NCBI GenBank assembly: GCA_020350785.1
Contig: CP070722.1
Location: 78,112-124,026, forward strand
Length of the DNA: 45,915 nucleotides
Source of the DNA: Gemmatimonadota bacterium
Lineage (GTDB): Bacteria; Gemmatimonadota; Gemmatimonadetes; Palauibacterales; KS3-K002
Direction of reading: 5' to 3'
Below, piece after piece: positions 8,586 through 20,242 of the stretch. Under the pieces are notes generated by a model, which was given only the letters and a program-made list of their open reading frames with translations, searched no databases and was not told the DNA's origin. A program made the translations under genes and the position numbers. Within the stretch, counting starts at the first letter, position 1. Every line of letters begins with the position of its first letter.

Positions 8586-8660
8586 GACTTTGTGCGGTTT
8601 GGGTGACCGTTGTTGTCGCGACGGGAAAATACCTGCGACCTTCGGCCCGGGCAACAGTGA

Positions 8661-9690
8661 TCAGTCGCCCCGCAACCGCGCGGCCGCCTCCTCCGGCGCG
8701 GTGATGGCGATCTGCACGCCAATGCCCAGCTCGAAGCCGGCCATCACGCTGAGGCGCGGAATGATCTGAACATACCAGGGAAGTATGGTTTCGGCGTTCT
8801 CGTGCAGAGGTGGAGTATGTAGGACGTAGTTGTAGTCCGGGTCATCCAACTGGCTCTCCAGCCTGCTCAACGCCCGACGCAGAGCCCGACCGAACTCCAA
8901 CAGTGTGTCGTCGTCTACGCGGTCGAAGCGCGGAGGTACGAAGCGAGGCGCTAGCCACATCTCGAACTCATGGTTCGGGGCGAAGGGGACGAAGCTGGCA
9001 AAGCGTCTGTCGACATCCACCAGACGAATCTCGCTCTCGATCTCGTCCTGGACGATGTCGAAGAGCAGAGCATGCCCACCGGCCCCCCGGTGTTCACGGG
9101 ATCGCTCCAGCACACGCGCTGTCACATCCGGGACGAAGGCGAGGCCAGCGAGCTGAGAGTGCGGGTGAGGCAGTGAGGCATTCGCCAGGTTGCCCTGATT
9201 GCGGAAGATCACGACGTGCTTGACTCGTGGATCGGCCGCCGCCGCCGCAAATCGCGCGCGGTAGGCCCTCAGAACTGAAAGCATCTCCTCGTCACGGAAC
9301 CCAGTCAGGCGCCGGGCATGGCTCATCGTCTCGACGATCACCTCGTGGCGTCCCGTCGCCGGCTCGGAATGATGGAAATGACCAGGGTGGCTGACGGCGC
9401 CCGCCACAGAGACCAGTGCCGGGAACTTGTTGGGGAAGACACGGACCTGCCAGCCGTCCGCACCGACATCTTCGCCGGGTAACCGATAGGCCTCTGGCGG
9501 CGTCTCCTTCTCGTTGCCCGGACAGAAGGGGCAATCGGGATCGTACTCGGGCTCGGCGGCCCGCTGCAGTTCCGGGCGCGGCACGGCGGGCCGCCGCGCG
9601 CGACCCGGCGCCACGATCACTCGACTGCCGGTGAGCGCGTCGTGACGTATCTCGGGAACCGCAGGGCCGTGCGCGGAAATTGGGACCCGC

Positions 9691-9710
<20 letters not shown>
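8661..9710 (-). CDS. galT: Galactose-1-phosphate uridylyltransferase
   Basis: GalT of the HIT superfamily, transferring UMP between UDP-glucose and galactose-1-phosphate. Landmarks are the N-terminal LTGSRVIVAPGRARRP, the zinc-site pair CPFC, FPNKFPAL, GRHEVIVET and the active-site ASLPHPHSQ, whose HPH carries the nucleophilic histidine (HPHGQ or HPHCQ in many homologues, HPHSQ here). No ATG precedes the conserved start. The GTG at 9710 gives 349 residues, the family's usual length, and overlaps the mutase gene by 20 bases; the frame is open to 9782 with no better start. It lies between the two subunit genes of a B12-dependent mutase, an unusual position, with no other galactose gene nearby. 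Confidence 0.87.
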
Positions 9711-11415
<1,705 letters not shown>

Positions 11416-11417
11416 GT

Positions 11418-12503
11418 CTATCTTCCTCTTGCACCGTCCGTTCGGAGGCTATTTAGAATCTCGTTCGCCACATCGTAGGGCGTCCGGCTGCCCGATTCCA
11501 ACTCCGGTCGGGCCGCCTCCAGGATCGCCTCTCCACTCATTTCGTCCCAAACACGGGTCCGTAAACCGCGCTCGACGACCGCACGGACACGCTCCAACAA
11601 ACGCTGCCGCCGCCGACGTGTCAGCTCGCTCGTCTCCTTCAGCCACCGCTGATGACCGTCAAGCGCATTCAGCAACTCCGCGACCCCTTTCCCCTCCTGC
11701 GCGGTGGTCAACAAGACCGGTATTTCCCATCCAGCCGGACCGGCCGCGCCTATGTCCACGGCGTCCTTAGCGGCGGCCGCCTTCGATGCACGTCGCCTGG
11801 CAAGCTCCGTGAGGTCGATCCCGTGATGGGCCGGAATGCGCTCGAACGCCCTGCCTTCCCGGATGCGGAGAATCGTCTTGAGCTCGGCGGCGGCGCGACT
11901 GGCCTCCGGTCGGTCGGCCTTGTTGACGACGAAGATATCGGCAATCTCCATCAGGCCCGCCTTCATCGCCTGCACGGAATCACCCGATTCAGGCGTGAGA
12001 ACCACAACCGTCGTGTCGGCCGCTTCCGCTATCTCCAGCTCGGACTGCCCCACACCCACCGTCTCGACGACTACCCTCTCGAAGCCGAAGGCATCCATCA
12101 AATCGGCTACCTCGCGCGTGGTCGTCGCCAGGCCGCCAAGCGATCCGCGACTGGCCATCGAACGAATGAAGACTCCGTCGTCGCCCGCGGCCCCCGTCAT
12201 CCGAATTCGATCTCCCAGCAGCGCACCGCCCGTAAAGGGTGATGTCGGATCGACCGCCACCACCCCGACCCGCTCGCCGTTCCTCCTCACCGCCCCGGCC
12301 AGCGCGTGGATCAGCGTGGATTTGCCCGCGCCCGGCGGTCCGGTGATTCCGATCCGATGGGCCCGACCCACGCGATCGTGCACCGCGCTCAGCAGCCGCT
12401 CGAAACCCGGCCGGGCGTTTTCCACCCACGAAATAGCCCGGGCCAGTGCCCGGGCCTCGCCCGCCGCAAACGCCTCTAGCAACTCACGCTCGCCCGACTT
12501 CAT
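11418..12503 (-). CDS. meaB: Acyl-CoA mutase-associated GTPase (MeaB/ArgK family)
   Basis: A 361-residue G3E-family P-loop GTPase. Walker A is GPPGAGKST at residues 55-63. It is followed by VVAVDPTSPFTGGALLGDRIRM, here in two parts VVAVDPTSP and GDRIRM, then VETVGVGQSE and VVNKADRPEA (the NKxD guanine motif). MeaB-type GTPases gate cofactor loading and protect adenosylcobalamin mutases. The mutase gene begins two bases after the meaB stop, so these two are co-transcribed and probably coupled. The C-terminal extension (about 290-361) carries the family's dimerisation region. A 76-base gap separates it from mgtE. Confidence 0.95.
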   Translation of the reverse strand: MKSGERELLEAFAAGEARALARAISWVENARPGFERLLSAVHDRVGRAHRIGITGPPGAGKSTLIHALAGAVRRNGERVGVVAVDPTSPFTGGALLGDRIRMTGAAGDDGVFIRSMASRGSLGGLATTTREVADLMDAFGFERVVVETVGVGQSELEIAEAADTTVVVLTPESGDSVQAMKAGLMEIADIFVVNKADRPEASRAAAELKTILRIREGRAFERIPAHHGIDLTELARRRASKAAAAKDAVDIGAAGPAGWEIPVLLTTAQEGKGVAELLNALDGHQRWLKETSELTRRRRQRLLERVRAVVERGLRTRVWDEMSGEAILEAARPELESGSRTPYDVANEILNSLRTDGARGR

Positions 12504-12579
12504 ATGCCACCTGACACAAGGCTCAAACTCGGCAGTCGACCTTACGAGGTCAAGTTGGGGGGCACATTGGTTAGCCCTC

Positions 12580-13950
12580 TCACACTCTGGGCAAAAGCAC
12601 CCAGCTCGCCAGCCCCAGAAGGAAGAAGAACCCGAATATATCGGTCAATGCCGTGAAGAAGACCGACGAAGCGACGGCCGGGTCGACGCCCAGCCTCTCC
12701 AGCAAGACCGGCACGAACGCACCGGCAAAGCCCGCCACGATCAAGTTGCCCCACATGGCCAGCATCACGACAAGCCCGAGAAGCAGGCTACCTCCGGGTA
12801 TGAGGCTTCCGACCAGCGCGGCCAGCGCGCCGATCACGGCCCCATTGATCAGACCGACGGCCAGCTCCTTGAGAACGACGGACCAGAAGCGAGCCCTCTC
12901 GGGCGAGAGCGCCAGCCGCCGCACGGTCACCGCCAGCGCCTGCGTACCGGCGTTTCCACCTAGCGCCGCAATCACCGGCATGATGGCCGCCAGTATCACG
13001 ATCTGCTCGACCGTGTCGCGGTACAGGTAGATCACCGCGGCAGCCACCGAAGTGGTCGAGAGTGCCACCGCTAGCCAGGGTAGACGGTTCTTTATCGATT
13101 GGATAACGCCGCCCCGAAGGTACTCCTCGCCGGAGATACCCGAGAAACGCAACATGTCTTCCGTGGTCTCTGCCTCCACGATGTCCATGATATCGTCGAA
13201 GGTGATTCGTCCTATGAGACGGTCCGCAGGATCCACTACGGGAATCGAGACCATGTTGTAGCGCGACATCACTCGCGCCACTTCCTCCTGGTCCATGCTG
13301 GCGGGAACCACGGAAATAGGAGGCACCGTGATCTCGCGAATCGACCGCTGCGGTTGTGAGACGATCAAATCCTGGAAGCTCACTGTCCCTCGCAGCCTGC
13401 CGTCCGCATCGACGACGAACACAGTGTAGAAATCCTCTCCCTCCGCAGCCTGGCGTCTGATCTCGTCGATCGCCTCGGCAACCGTCGCGTTCTCACTGAC
13501 GGCGACCACTTCGGTCGTCATCACGCCGCCGGCAGTCTCCTCGTCATAGGCGAGCAGCCCGCGCAGCTCATGCGCCTCGTCCAGCGGTAGCTGGGCTAGA
13601 ACCTCGCGTTGCTTCTCTAGCGGTAGATCGCCAATGATGTCGGCCGCATCGTCGTGAGCAAGCTCGCTGACCAGCTCGGCTACCCGCTCCGGCTCGGCAA
13701 GGAGCAGATCCTCCGGGTGCTCCTCCTCTTCCATCTCCGCGAGGGTCTCAGACGCCAGTTCACCAGGGAGGACGCGAAGCACCGCGGCGCGTTCCTCCTC
13801 CTCCAGCTCCTCTATCAGGTCGGCGATGTCGCTGGGATGGATCGGCTCCAGATAGACGCGCAGGCGCTCTTCCTCACCCTCCGCTATGAGCTGGCGGATC
13901 CGCTCGACAGTCGACTTGTGCGTTAGTTCTTCGCTCACGTTATCGGCCAT
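12580..13950 (-). CDS. mgtE: Magnesium transporter MgtE
   Basis: MgtE-family Mg2+ channel of 456 residues, the usual length. An acidic N-terminal superhelical domain (about 1-130), rich in Glu/Asp, is followed by a CBS pair (about 135-260) that senses Mg2+, and then five predicted membrane helices from about 285 to the end. PVIAALGGNAGTQ is the family's pore-region signature, and TALTDIFGFFFLLGLA the last helix. It lies in the inner membrane. It is flanked by DUF502 (three bases upstream) and meaB, so it is probably co-transcribed with both; a link to the ATP- or cofactor-dependent enzymes nearby is not evident. Confidence 0.96.
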   Translation of the reverse strand: MADNVSEELTHKSTVERIRQLIAEGEEERLRVYLEPIHPSDIADLIEELEEEERAAVLRVLPGELASETLAEMEEEEHPEDLLLAEPERVAELVSELAHDDAADIIGDLPLEKQREVLAQLPLDEAHELRGLLAYDEETAGGVMTTEVVAVSENATVAEAIDEIRRQAAEGEDFYTVFVVDADGRLRGTVSFQDLIVSQPQRSIREITVPPISVVPASMDQEEVARVMSRYNMVSIPVVDPADRLIGRITFDDIMDIVEAETTEDMLRFSGISGEEYLRGGVIQSIKNRLPWLAVALSTTSVAAAVIYLYRDTVEQIVILAAIMPVIAALGGNAGTQALAVTVRRLALSPERARFWSVVLKELAVGLINGAVIGALAALVGSLIPGGSLLLGLVVMLAMWGNLIVAGFAGAFVPVLLERLGVDPAVASSVFFTALTDIFGFFFLLGLASWVLLPRV

Positions 13951-13953
13951 CGC

Positions 13954-14589
13954 TCACAACTCTGTGACTTTCTCTCTTACCGGCCCCGGCTGCTCTGGCC
14001 TGACCGCGCCACCGGAGATCACCAGCTTGAAGCCCTCCTCAACGCTCATCTGCAGGGGCCGAACCTGTGCATGTGGCAGAAACACCAGGTATCCCGACGT
14101 CGGATTCGGCGTCGTAGGAAGGAACACCGCTACCGAGTCCTCCATGGTAAGCTGGTTGATCTCTTCGGCCGCCTCGCTGGTCAGAAAACCCAGCGCCCAG
14201 CACCCCGGCCGCGGATACTCCACCAGAACGCAGGCCTTGAAGAACTTCTTCTGACTCCCGATGACCTGCTCGGTGATCTGGTGCGCCGCGCTGTAGATGG
14301 TCTTTGTCAGCGGAAACCTCATCAGCCAATAGCGACCAAGGTTGATCAGCTGCCGACCGATGGCCTGCTGCGCGGCCCAGCCAGCGGCGATCACCAAGAG
14401 AATCAGCACGAGCAGGCCCAGGCCCGGTATACGCAACCCGATCGCGCTGAAGATGCGACCCAGGATCGCGTCGAGGCGCGCAAGAATCCACCAGAGTACG
14501 AAGACGGTGATGCCCACCGGGGCGATCACCAAGACCCCCGTAAACAAGTAGCGCCTCAGTAGCGCCAGAGCGCTTCTCTCCTGCTTCAT
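13954..14589 (-). CDS. DUF502 family membrane protein
   Basis: This 211-residue protein has two N-terminal membrane helices (about residues 14-36 and 56-80), followed by a soluble domain. Family landmarks are TGVLVIAPVGITVFVLWW, the paired prolines near RIPGLGLLVL, and PTTPNPTSGYLVFLP. The function of DUF502 is not established. The gene ends three bases before mgtE, so the two are presumably co-translated; 76 bases separate it from ybeY upstream. Confidence 0.9.
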   Translation of the reverse strand: MKQERSALALLRRYLFTGVLVIAPVGITVFVLWWILARLDAILGRIFSAIGLRIPGLGLLVLILLVIAAGWAAQQAIGRQLINLGRYWLMRFPLTKTIYSAAHQITEQVIGSQKKFFKACVLVEYPRPGCWALGFLTSEAAEEINQLTMEDSVAVFLPTTPNPTSGYLVFLPHAQVRPLQMSVEEGFKLVISGGAVRPEQPGPVREKVTEL

Positions 14590-14665
14590 CGTCGTAACCT
14601 GGGATAACTGTAGCCCGACTGCCGCCTCTCGTCTACCGCTCAGAATGCGGTTGTCGCGGCCAGAC

Positions 14666-15100
14666 TCAGATCAGTCGCGCGAGAATCGCTTCCTGAAGCC
14701 GAAACATCTCGCTGTCTCGACGCTCGGGGCCTTCGGGATGCTCATGTCCGAAAAGGTGCAGGGCTGCATGCACGACCAAGCGCAGCAACTCCTCCCGGAG
14801 TTCCACGCCGTAGTCCAGCGCCGACCCCTCGGCGACCTCGGGGCAGATGTACACATCACCCAGGGGAGCGTCGCGCTCACCCAGATTGAAGGCGATGACG
14901 TCGGTGGTACCAGCCCGCCCCAGGTGCGTCTCGTTGAGGACAGCCATCGCTCGCTCGTCGAGAAAGGTGACCGACACCTCTCCTTCCGTTACACCTTCCT
15001 CCTCCGCCACCAGCGACAGGGCGCGTTCTACATCCTCGCGCGTGATATCCTCGATCGAGTCGATTAAGTTGACGTGGATGATGAGACGCGTGTCAGCCAC
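14666..15100 (-). CDS. ybeY: Endoribonuclease YbeY (16S rRNA maturation)
   Basis: YbeY is a zinc-dependent RNase involved in 16S rRNA 3'-end maturation and ribosome quality control. The H-x3-H-x5-H metal motif is present as HAALHLFGHEH, followed by RRDSEMF. At 144 residues it has the usual length. The start is GTG, and the sequence TAGTG makes the pgpH stop and ybeY start share one base, so translation is coupled. The order phoH-like, pgpH, ybeY is conserved across many bacteria. Confidence 0.96.
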   Translation of the reverse strand: MADTRLIIHVNLIDSIEDITREDVERALSLVAEEEGVTEGEVSVTFLDERAMAVLNETHLGRAGTTDVIAFNLGERDAPLGDVYICPEVAEGSALDYGVELREELLRLVVHAALHLFGHEHPEGPERRDSEMFRLQEAILARLI

Positions 15101-17340
15101 TATGTGCTCTGCACTGCGGGTTTCTCCACCACCTGCTGGTTCTGGCTGGGATAGTCGAGGCGGTGGTGATACATGCTCGTCAGCACGGTGACGAATTGCT
15201 CTTTGATCGTCGTGATCTCCTGCAGGGTGAGCGGCGCCTCATCAAGTTGCCCCTCGGCAAGCTTGAAATCGACGATTCGATCGACCAGGGCCCGCATGTT
15301 CTCCGGCGTCGGGTCTTGAAGCACGCGAGCTGCTGATTCCACCGAATCGGCAAGCAAGGCGATCGCCGTCTCCTTGCTCTGTGGCTTGGGGCCAGGGTAG
15401 CGAAACTCCTGCGGATCGAACTCGGCATCGGGCTCCAACTCTTTGGCCCGCTCCCAGAAGAATCCGATCTTCTGCGTTCCGTGGTGCTCGCCGATGAACG
15501 CCTTCACAACGTCTGGCAGGCGGGCCTCTGTGACCAGGGCGAGCCCCTCCAGAACGTGCTCGCGCACGATCCCAGCGCTCGTCGCCGGCTTGAGCTTGTC
15601 GTGCGGATTGCGGCCAGGCGGCTGATTCTCCACGAAGTACTGGGGCTTCTTCAGCTTGCCGATATCGTGATAGTAAACGCCCACGCGAACAAGCGTGCTG
15701 TTCGCCCCGATCTCTCGCGCCGCCGCCTCCGCCAAGTTGGCGACGTTGATCGAGTGGGCGTACGTCCCGGGCGCCTCCAAAGAGAGCCGCCGCAGCAGCG
15801 GGCGATTGAGGTCGGCCAGCTCCAGCAGCGATTGATCCGTGGTGATCCGCGTGAAGGACTCGGCCAGCGGCAGAATACCGGTGGCGATCAGCGTGCAACC
15901 CACACCGTTCACCGTTCCCCAGAACGAGCTCTCCAGCAAACCACCCACGTCGTGCAGTCCCAAGAGAGCGAGGCTGGCGGCGGCGAGCACGTACGCGCCG
16001 GCGATAACCGCCGCGAACGCCCAGTTCTGGGCGCGTCGCCGCACGACCCGGCCGCTCAAAGCCGCCGCGGCGCCGCCGGCAAAGGTGAAGAACGGTACCG
16101 AAACACCCGGGAACTGCCTGATCGTCAGCAGGCCGACCAGGACGAAGACCGTCACCAGCGCCAGCAGCCCGTCATAGAGCGTCGCCAGCATGAGGGCGGC
16201 GATGGCTATTGGTATCAGCTGCCAAGGAGCCTCGCTCCCCGATATCAAGGCGGTCGCTCCGGCCACCACCAGCAACATTACAAAAACCAGCGTGACGGAG
16301 CGGCCGGAATCGTAGATGCCCGGGCGGTAGTACCGCAGGACCATGCCGAAGGCAACCAGCAGCAGCAGGTTGAACAAGAAACCTCCGAGATGCGCCTTCC
16401 AGTCCCAGCCGCCATCGGTCAGTAGCAATTGCGCCCTCAACGCATCCAACCGCTCCTTCTGCTCGCCACCCACGCGATCGTGTGCCGCCACGATCCGCTC
16501 GCCTTCGAGCACCTCATACTTTATCGGGGAAACGGCCGCCCGGACCAGCGCCTGTTGCGCTTCAGTCTCCGCCACATTCAGCCGGATGGTCGGGATGGTG
16601 AAGCGGCTGACGAGGTTGTTGTAGACGGTGCGCGCATCCGCTGCCATGTCCGAGGGAAGGTATGACCAGGCATCTTGATAGAATTGCTCGATGGTGCGCA
16701 GTGAATCCCGCTGCAACAGTACTTCAGCCTCACCGGTCCGCAGACTGAAAATGCGGGCGGTTCCGAGAGCCCCCGACTCGACAACTCCAGCCCGCAGCGG
16801 CTTGTCGAACGCCGCGGTCAGCGCCGCCTTCAGTTGCGCACGTCGCGCCGCTGAAGCCAACACCGCCAATCGCTCCGCCGACGTGGGGACTCGATGGGCC
16901 GACACGACGTCGGCGAGACCTGCCAGCAGATCCGCGTCTGCCTCGTGTTGGTTCGCCATGCTATCCAAGCTGGCGAAGAAGGCGCCGACCGCCGCCATGG
17001 CGCTGTCGGCAAGATCGGGTCGCAGCTCGAGAATCGGCGGAACTCCGGCGACCGCCTCCATGCGCTCCCGCATCAGATCCTCGTCCGGCTTGTAAACGGG
17101 GAACGTGATGGGGGCGATGACGTCTTCCGAAGCTATCATGCCCGCTTCGTAGGTGGGCAGATCGGGCACGGATGAAGCAGGGAATGCGATCTCGATAAGG
17201 GCCGCCCCCGCCACCAACAATATCACGCGGTAGGTGTTCTTCGTGATGCGGCCGAGGACCTGGGCCCCGCGGCTGTCGGTCAACCGCCTATACAGTTGGC
17301 GCAATCGTACGGCGCCGCGCCGCTTCCGCTTCGGGCTCAT
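15100..17340 (-). CDS. pgpH: 7TM-HD cyclic-di-AMP phosphodiesterase PgpH-like
   Basis: A 746-residue membrane phosphodiesterase. The layout is a short cytoplasmic basic start, one membrane helix (about 33-55), an extracytoplasmic 7TMR-HDED domain (about 60-310), seven membrane helices (about 320-500) and a C-terminal HD domain. The HD motif is YYHDIGK with HD at residues 558-559; AHSINVANLAEAAA and GEHHGTQKIGFF are further family landmarks. In Gram-positives PgpH degrades c-di-AMP; the same family is widespread in other phyla, where the substrate is assumed. The gene shares one base with both neighbours (TAATG upstream, TAGTG downstream), indicating a coupled trio with phoH-like and ybeY. Confidence 0.94.
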   Translation of the reverse strand: MSPKRKRRGAVRLRQLYRRLTDSRGAQVLGRITKNTYRVILLVAGAALIEIAFPASSVPDLPTYEAGMIASEDVIAPITFPVYKPDEDLMRERMEAVAGVPPILELRPDLADSAMAAVGAFFASLDSMANQHEADADLLAGLADVVSAHRVPTSAERLAVLASAARRAQLKAALTAAFDKPLRAGVVESGALGTARIFSLRTGEAEVLLQRDSLRTIEQFYQDAWSYLPSDMAADARTVYNNLVSRFTIPTIRLNVAETEAQQALVRAAVSPIKYEVLEGERIVAAHDRVGGEQKERLDALRAQLLLTDGGWDWKAHLGGFLFNLLLLVAFGMVLRYYRPGIYDSGRSVTLVFVMLLVVAGATALISGSEAPWQLIPIAIAALMLATLYDGLLALVTVFVLVGLLTIRQFPGVSVPFFTFAGGAAAALSGRVVRRRAQNWAFAAVIAGAYVLAAASLALLGLHDVGGLLESSFWGTVNGVGCTLIATGILPLAESFTRITTDQSLLELADLNRPLLRRLSLEAPGTYAHSINVANLAEAAAREIGANSTLVRVGVYYHDIGKLKKPQYFVENQPPGRNPHDKLKPATSAGIVREHVLEGLALVTEARLPDVVKAFIGEHHGTQKIGFFWERAKELEPDAEFDPQEFRYPGPKPQSKETAIALLADSVESAARVLQDPTPENMRALVDRIVDFKLAEGQLDEAPLTLQEITTIKEQFVTVLTSMYHHRLDYPSQNQQVVEKPAVQST

Positions 17341-18341
17341 TATCTGTCTCGCCGTCCAGGCTCGTCGGAACGCAGGCGCGCGTAGGCTCTGATGATCTCC
17401 TTGACCAGTCGGTGACGGACCACGTCGACCTCCGTGAGGTAGACGAAGGCTATGCCATCGATGTCATGCAGGATCCGCTCCACCTCTAACAAACCGGAGT
17501 CCTCCCGGCGGGGCAGATCGATCTGCGTCTTGTCGCCCGTTATCACGGCCTTCGAATTGAGGCCCAAGCGCGTCAGAAACATCTTCATCTGCAGCGTCGT
17601 CGTGTTCTGGGCCTCATCAAGTATGACGAACGCATCTGCGAGCGTACGGCCCCGCATGTAGGCCAGAGGCGCGATCTCGATCGTGCGATTCTCCAGCGCA
17701 CGCTTCAGCTGTTCGGGTGGCATCATGTCGCCGAGCGCATCATAGAGGGGTCGCAAGTAGGGGTCCACCTTTTCCTCGACGCTGCCCGGCAGGAAACCGA
17801 GCTGCTCGCCCGCCTCCACGACCGGCCGCACCAGCACGATACGGCGCAGTCGCTTCTTGTGCAGCGCGTCGACCGCCATCGCTACGGCAAGATAGGTCTT
17901 GCCGGTCCCGGCCGGGCCGATCCCGATCACGATCTCGCGCTGTCGAATCTCATCGATATAGAGCTTCTGGCCTGCCGACTTAGGCGTGATGATCTTCCGG
18001 GTGCCGGGCAACACGATCTTGCTCGACTCAAGAACGCCCGCGCCGAGGCCTTCGCTCTCGGCGACCACGTCGGCAAAACGCCGAATATCGCCGCTCGAAA
18101 AAGGCGTCTCAAGTCGCGCCAGATCGATCATGTGTTGCGCGATCGGTATACAGTGCTCCACATCGGACAGCGGTCCGGACAAGATAACATGGTCATCGCG
18201 CAGTACCACACGGCAACCGCAGACGCGGGCCAGCTCTTGCAGGTTCGCGTCGTTCACCCCGGCCAAGATCAATTGATCCGCACCATCGGCCGGTATGCGG
18301 TGTTGAACGACCTGTGAGGACCCCGTCGACTGATTAGGCAC
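17340..18341 (-). CDS. phoH: PhoH-family ATPase
   Basis: A 333-residue PhoH-like (YbeZ-type) P-loop protein. Walker A is GPAGTGKT at residues 142-149, Walker B is FVILDEAQN, and TGDKTQIDLPRREDSGL follows, which is characteristic of the family. An N-terminal KH-like region occupies about 20-90. PhoH proteins are thought to be RNA-linked ATPases that work with YbeY. The start overlaps the end of aspS by eight bases and the stop overlaps the pgpH start by one. Confidence 0.95.
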   Translation of the reverse strand: MPNQSTGSSQVVQHRIPADGADQLILAGVNDANLQELARVCGCRVVLRDDHVILSGPLSDVEHCIPIAQHMIDLARLETPFSSGDIRRFADVVAESEGLGAGVLESSKIVLPGTRKIITPKSAGQKLYIDEIRQREIVIGIGPAGTGKTYLAVAMAVDALHKKRLRRIVLVRPVVEAGEQLGFLPGSVEEKVDPYLRPLYDALGDMMPPEQLKRALENRTIEIAPLAYMRGRTLADAFVILDEAQNTTTLQMKMFLTRLGLNSKAVITGDKTQIDLPRREDSGLLEVERILHDIDGIAFVYLTEVDVVRHRLVKEIIRAYARLRSDEPGRRDR

Positions 18342-20136
18342 CGGATCGCTCCACTAATCGAATACCCAAATCCAACAGCTCATCCTCCGACACGGGCGCC
18401 GGCGCGCCCTCCATCAGAGCTCGCGCTGCCGTCGTTTTGGGGAAGGCGATCACGTCGCGCAGCGAAGTGCTGCCCGTCAACTTCATTACCAGACGATCCA
18501 GCCCCAAGGCGAAACCACCGTGCGGCGGAGCCCCGTACTTGAAGGCTTCCAACAGAAATCCGAATTTTCTCTGCGCCTCCTCGCGTCCGATACCCAACAC
18601 GGCCAGCACCCGCTCTTGCAGATCCGGCTGATTGATTCGAATGCTGCCGCTCCCCAGCTCGGTCCCGTTGTATACCAGATCGTAGGCACGGGAGCGCACG
18701 GCCAGTGGATCGCTCTCCAGACGCTCCCCATCCTCCGCCGCGAAGGAGGTGAAGGGGTGATGGCTCGGCACCGGCTCGCCCGTGTCCGGATCCGCCTCGA
18801 ACAACGGGAAATCGGTCACCCATAGGAAGCGATCGCCCTCCTCTACCGCGTCCCGTGAATGCGCCAGCTCGCGCCTGAGTAGATCCAGAGCCGGGCCCGT
18901 GACCCGATCCGCCCCCGCAACAACGAGCAACAGGTCACCGCTTGTCGCCGCGCTAAGGGAACGCAGCCCAGCGATCTCCGTCCCGCTGAGCTGTTTCGCG
19001 ATACCACCCTGCGCACCGTCCTCACCGAACTTGATCCAGAGGACCCCGGGGGCACCTGCCTCTTGGGCAAGCCCGTCCAGCTCGGAAAGCGCCTTGCGGC
19101 TCAACTCCGCGCCGCCGGGGATCAATAGGCCGCGCACTCGACCGCCAGCGCCCAGAGACTCGCTGAAGACGCGGAACTCGCTGGCGCGCAGCGCATCACT
19201 CAGGTCCACGATCTGCCAGGAGATGCGCAGATCCGGCTTGTCCGTTCCGTAGAGCTCGACCGCCTCGCGGTAACTCAGCCGGGGGAAGGGACGCGCCACT
19301 TCCCGTCCCGCGCATTCTTTCCACACTCTTGCCATGACCGCTTCGCCGACGGCGAACAGATCGTCTTCCTGGACGAAAGACATCTCCAGATCCAGCTGGG
19401 TGAACTCGGGCTGCCGGTCGGCCCGCAAGTCCTCGTCTCGCAGGCAGCGGGCGATTTGGAAGTAGCGATCGAAACCGGCGACCATCAGGATCTGCTTGTA
19501 CAGCTGAGGCGACTGCGGCAGTGCGTAGAACTCACCTTTGCTCACACGGCTGGGCGTTATATAGTCGCGCGCGCCCTCTGGGGTTGGTCTTGTCAGGATC
19601 GGTGTCTCGACCTCCACGAAATCCAACTCGTCCAGAGCCTGGCGAATGGTCTGGAATATCCGGTGGCGGAGCCGAAGGTTGCGCTGCAAGTCGGGCCGTC
19701 TCAGATCGAGAAAGCGATAGCGAAGGCGCAGCTCCTCCGAAGCCAGCTCCTCTTCCGCTCCGTAGGCCACCGGAATGGGCGGCGTCAGGGCTGGCGCCAG
19801 CGTCCTGATTTCCTCGGCCCGCACTTCGATCGTGCCGGTCGTCATGTCCGGATTGACAGCCTCCTGCGGTCGGGGAACCACCTCTCCCGTCACGGCGATG
19901 ACTACCTCCGCGCCCAAACGCCGCACCTGGTCCAGCTGCGTTTCATTCAGCGAGTCGGTCCCGCAAGAGACCTGGACTACGCCGAACCGATCCCTCAGAT
20001 CGATGAATACCCGGCCGCCCAGATCGCGCCGCCGGTGGACCCAACCGGCTAATCGTACCTTCGCGCCAATGTGTTCTGACCGCAGTTCTCCGGCCACGTG
20101 GGTCCGATAGGCGGTCCGATGCTCGGATTCCTTCAT
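18334..20136 (-). CDS. aspS: Aspartyl-tRNA synthetase, bacterial type
   Basis: A class II aminoacyl-tRNA synthetase of 600 residues, the bacterial-type length. The N-terminal OB-fold anticodon-binding domain contains GWVHRRRDLGG. The catalytic core has FVEVETPILTRPTPEGARD (motif 1 region), RCLRDEDLRADRQPEFTQ (motif 2), the bacterial GAD insert (about 280-420) and GLDRLVMKL (motif 3). Residues known to separate strict from tRNA-Asn-charging AspRS are Leu39, as in strict enzymes, and Glu92, matching neither class, so specificity is open. The ATG follows AACAGG closely. The gene heads a long minus-strand run and has a leader of about 270 bases with a good promoter at 20410-20438. Confidence 0.97.
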   Translation of the reverse strand: MKESEHRTAYRTHVAGELRSEHIGAKVRLAGWVHRRRDLGGRVFIDLRDRFGVVQVSCGTDSLNETQLDQVRRLGAEVVIAVTGEVVPRPQEAVNPDMTTGTIEVRAEEIRTLAPALTPPIPVAYGAEEELASEELRLRYRFLDLRRPDLQRNLRLRHRIFQTIRQALDELDFVEVETPILTRPTPEGARDYITPSRVSKGEFYALPQSPQLYKQILMVAGFDRYFQIARCLRDEDLRADRQPEFTQLDLEMSFVQEDDLFAVGEAVMARVWKECAGREVARPFPRLSYREAVELYGTDKPDLRISWQIVDLSDALRASEFRVFSESLGAGGRVRGLLIPGGAELSRKALSELDGLAQEAGAPGVLWIKFGEDGAQGGIAKQLSGTEIAGLRSLSAATSGDLLLVVAGADRVTGPALDLLRRELAHSRDAVEEGDRFLWVTDFPLFEADPDTGEPVPSHHPFTSFAAEDGERLESDPLAVRSRAYDLVYNGTELGSGSIRINQPDLQERVLAVLGIGREEAQRKFGFLLEAFKYGAPPHGGFALGLDRLVMKLTGSTSLRDVIAFPKTTAARALMEGAPAPVSEDELLDLGIRLVERSGA

Positions 20137-20242
20137 CCTGTTCGTCGTTTTCTAGTTGTGGGGCCGCGAATCGAGCAGCGATAGCGCGACTCGGAGGGTG
20201 AAAGAAGTCGATCGCTCAACGATGATCATCTCGAGCACACTG

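Noticed and set aside
12538..12551. GACCT-TACG-AGGTC hairpin between mgtE and meaB
   Set aside because: Only a five-base stem without a T-run, and lying just before the mgtE end region of a co-directional run; too weak to call a terminator or regulator.
15100..18341. phoH-pgpH-ybeY as a new module
   Set aside because: The overlaps are neat, but this gene order is a well-known conserved arrangement.
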